NCBI RefSeq assembly: GCF_007830435.1
Contig: NZ_VLLC01000013.1
Location: 50,222 to 114,221, forward strand
From: Desulfobotulus alkaliphilus
Lineage (GTDB): Bacteria > Desulfobacterota > Desulfobacteria > Desulfobacterales > ASO4-4
Reading direction: 5' to 3'
Length of the DNA stretch: 64,000 nucleotides
The position numbers and the translations under genes were made by a program. The notes beneath the pieces are model-generated. The model was not told where the DNA came from, did not search any database, and saw only the letters and a program-made list of their open reading frames with translations. Each line of letters opens with the position of its first letter. The first letter of the stretch is position 1. This document shows positions 63,649 through 64,000 of the stretch, one piece after another.

Positions 63649-63752
63649 GGCACAACCATAGGACACCCAGTGCGCCGGGATAAGCTGGCATAAGATTGGA
63701 GGCACAACCATAGGACACCCAGTGCGCCGGGATAAGCTGGCATAAGATTGGA
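63649..63752 (+). repeat. 52-bp perfect tandem duplication over the intron 5' junction
   Basis: Units 63649-63700 and 63701-63752 are identical. Each holds 21 bases of 5' exon ending CACCCA and the first 31 bases of the intron (GTGCGCCGGGATAAGCTGGC onward). Confidence 0.9.
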
Positions 63753-64000
63753 GGTGCAAGTCCTCTATCCGGTAAGGTGTAGCGAACCGCCGGAGCCCCG
63801 AGTCATGGGCTGCTGCTCGTGAGGGTAGTGGTTAAGCGTTGACAGGGGAACACACAGGCTCGGTATTGAGCTCCGAAATCAGGGTTGGGAATGCTGACCG
63901 TGTTGGGTGAACGGGAAGGCAAAACTGAATGCTGCGTCAACGCAAGTGGCAGGCAGGTTCCCCGGAGTCGCTGACCCGGTGCATGTGTGAATGTCTCATG
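63722..64000 (+). mobile_element. Group II intron, 5' part (cut by window end)
   Basis: It starts GTGCGCC, a group II 5' splice-site form, and continues with domain I type sequence (GGAGGTGCAAGTCCTC; GGTAAGGTGTAGCGAACCGC; GGGAACACACAGGCTCG). TGGGTG at 63904-63909 is complementary to CACCCA at 63716-63721, directly 5' of the splice site, a good EBS1-IBS1 pair. The intron-encoded maturase would lie beyond the window. The gap from 63606 otherwise holds the VR2 hairpin. Confidence 0.87.

Overview
The window looks like chromosome of an anaerobic, flagellated, selenocysteine-using Gram-negative bacterium, most likely a Desulfobacterota (deltaproteobacterial) sulfate-reducer relative. This is inferred from the gene order phoH / 7TM-HD / ybeY / pdxJ / nnr / tsaE / lysC, a DVU0524-type FlgM-associated protein, SelA, and overall gene style; no rRNA is present to confirm it.

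Layout. 1-12,200: the S10-spc-alpha ribosomal super-operon from the end of rplW to rplQ, with secY, infA, rpmJ and rpoA, closed by a strong terminator. 12,400-19,100: a complete Pho module (pstS, terminator, pstC, pstA, pstB, phoU, phoB, phoR). 19,200-30,300: mixed housekeeping genes (STAS-like protein, bioB, a cobA-hemD fusion, selA with a TPR/GGDEF-like partner, a CheD-HDOD fusion, pyrF). 29,000-37,000: a minus-strand operon phoH to lysC. 37,300-40,100: cvpA, mazG, hisH, hisF. 40,700-42,400: a small flagellar regulation block (flgM, DVU0524-like, an unknown gene) with recognisable sigma-28 and sigma-54 promoters. 42,500-48,200: nudix hydrolase, class II aldolase, a split LysO-type transporter, and an LplT-PlsC fusion. 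48,200-55,900: a seven-gene TonB2-like operon (DUF3450, two ExbB, ExbD, TonB, TPR, M16 protease).

The most striking system is at 56,583-63,650: a diversity-generating retroelement (DGR). A 1353-residue surface lipoprotein ends in variable region VR1. It is followed by an Avd-like accessory gene, a 128-bp template repeat (TR) made almost wholly of AAY codons, a reverse transcriptase with the DGR signature and a C-terminal MutS-domain-I-like extension, and a second small secreted target ending in VR2. Every difference between TR and VR1 (22) and between TR and VR2 (25) falls on a TR adenine, so both targets have been mutagenised from this template. The avd-TR-RT core is bracketed by two direct copies of a ~125-bp repeat. 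A group II intron begins just downstream of VR2, with a 52-bp tandem duplication across its 5' junction.

The window is also rich in dispersed non-coding elements: four copies of a 340-470 bp fold-back element, six ~65-bp mini-elements ending in CCGGCACTCA-type inverted repeats (nested in two of the fold-backs and flanking the DGR core), and a REP-like family (translated form SLWERVGVRA) that has entered reading frames and supplies a hairpin 3' of VR2.
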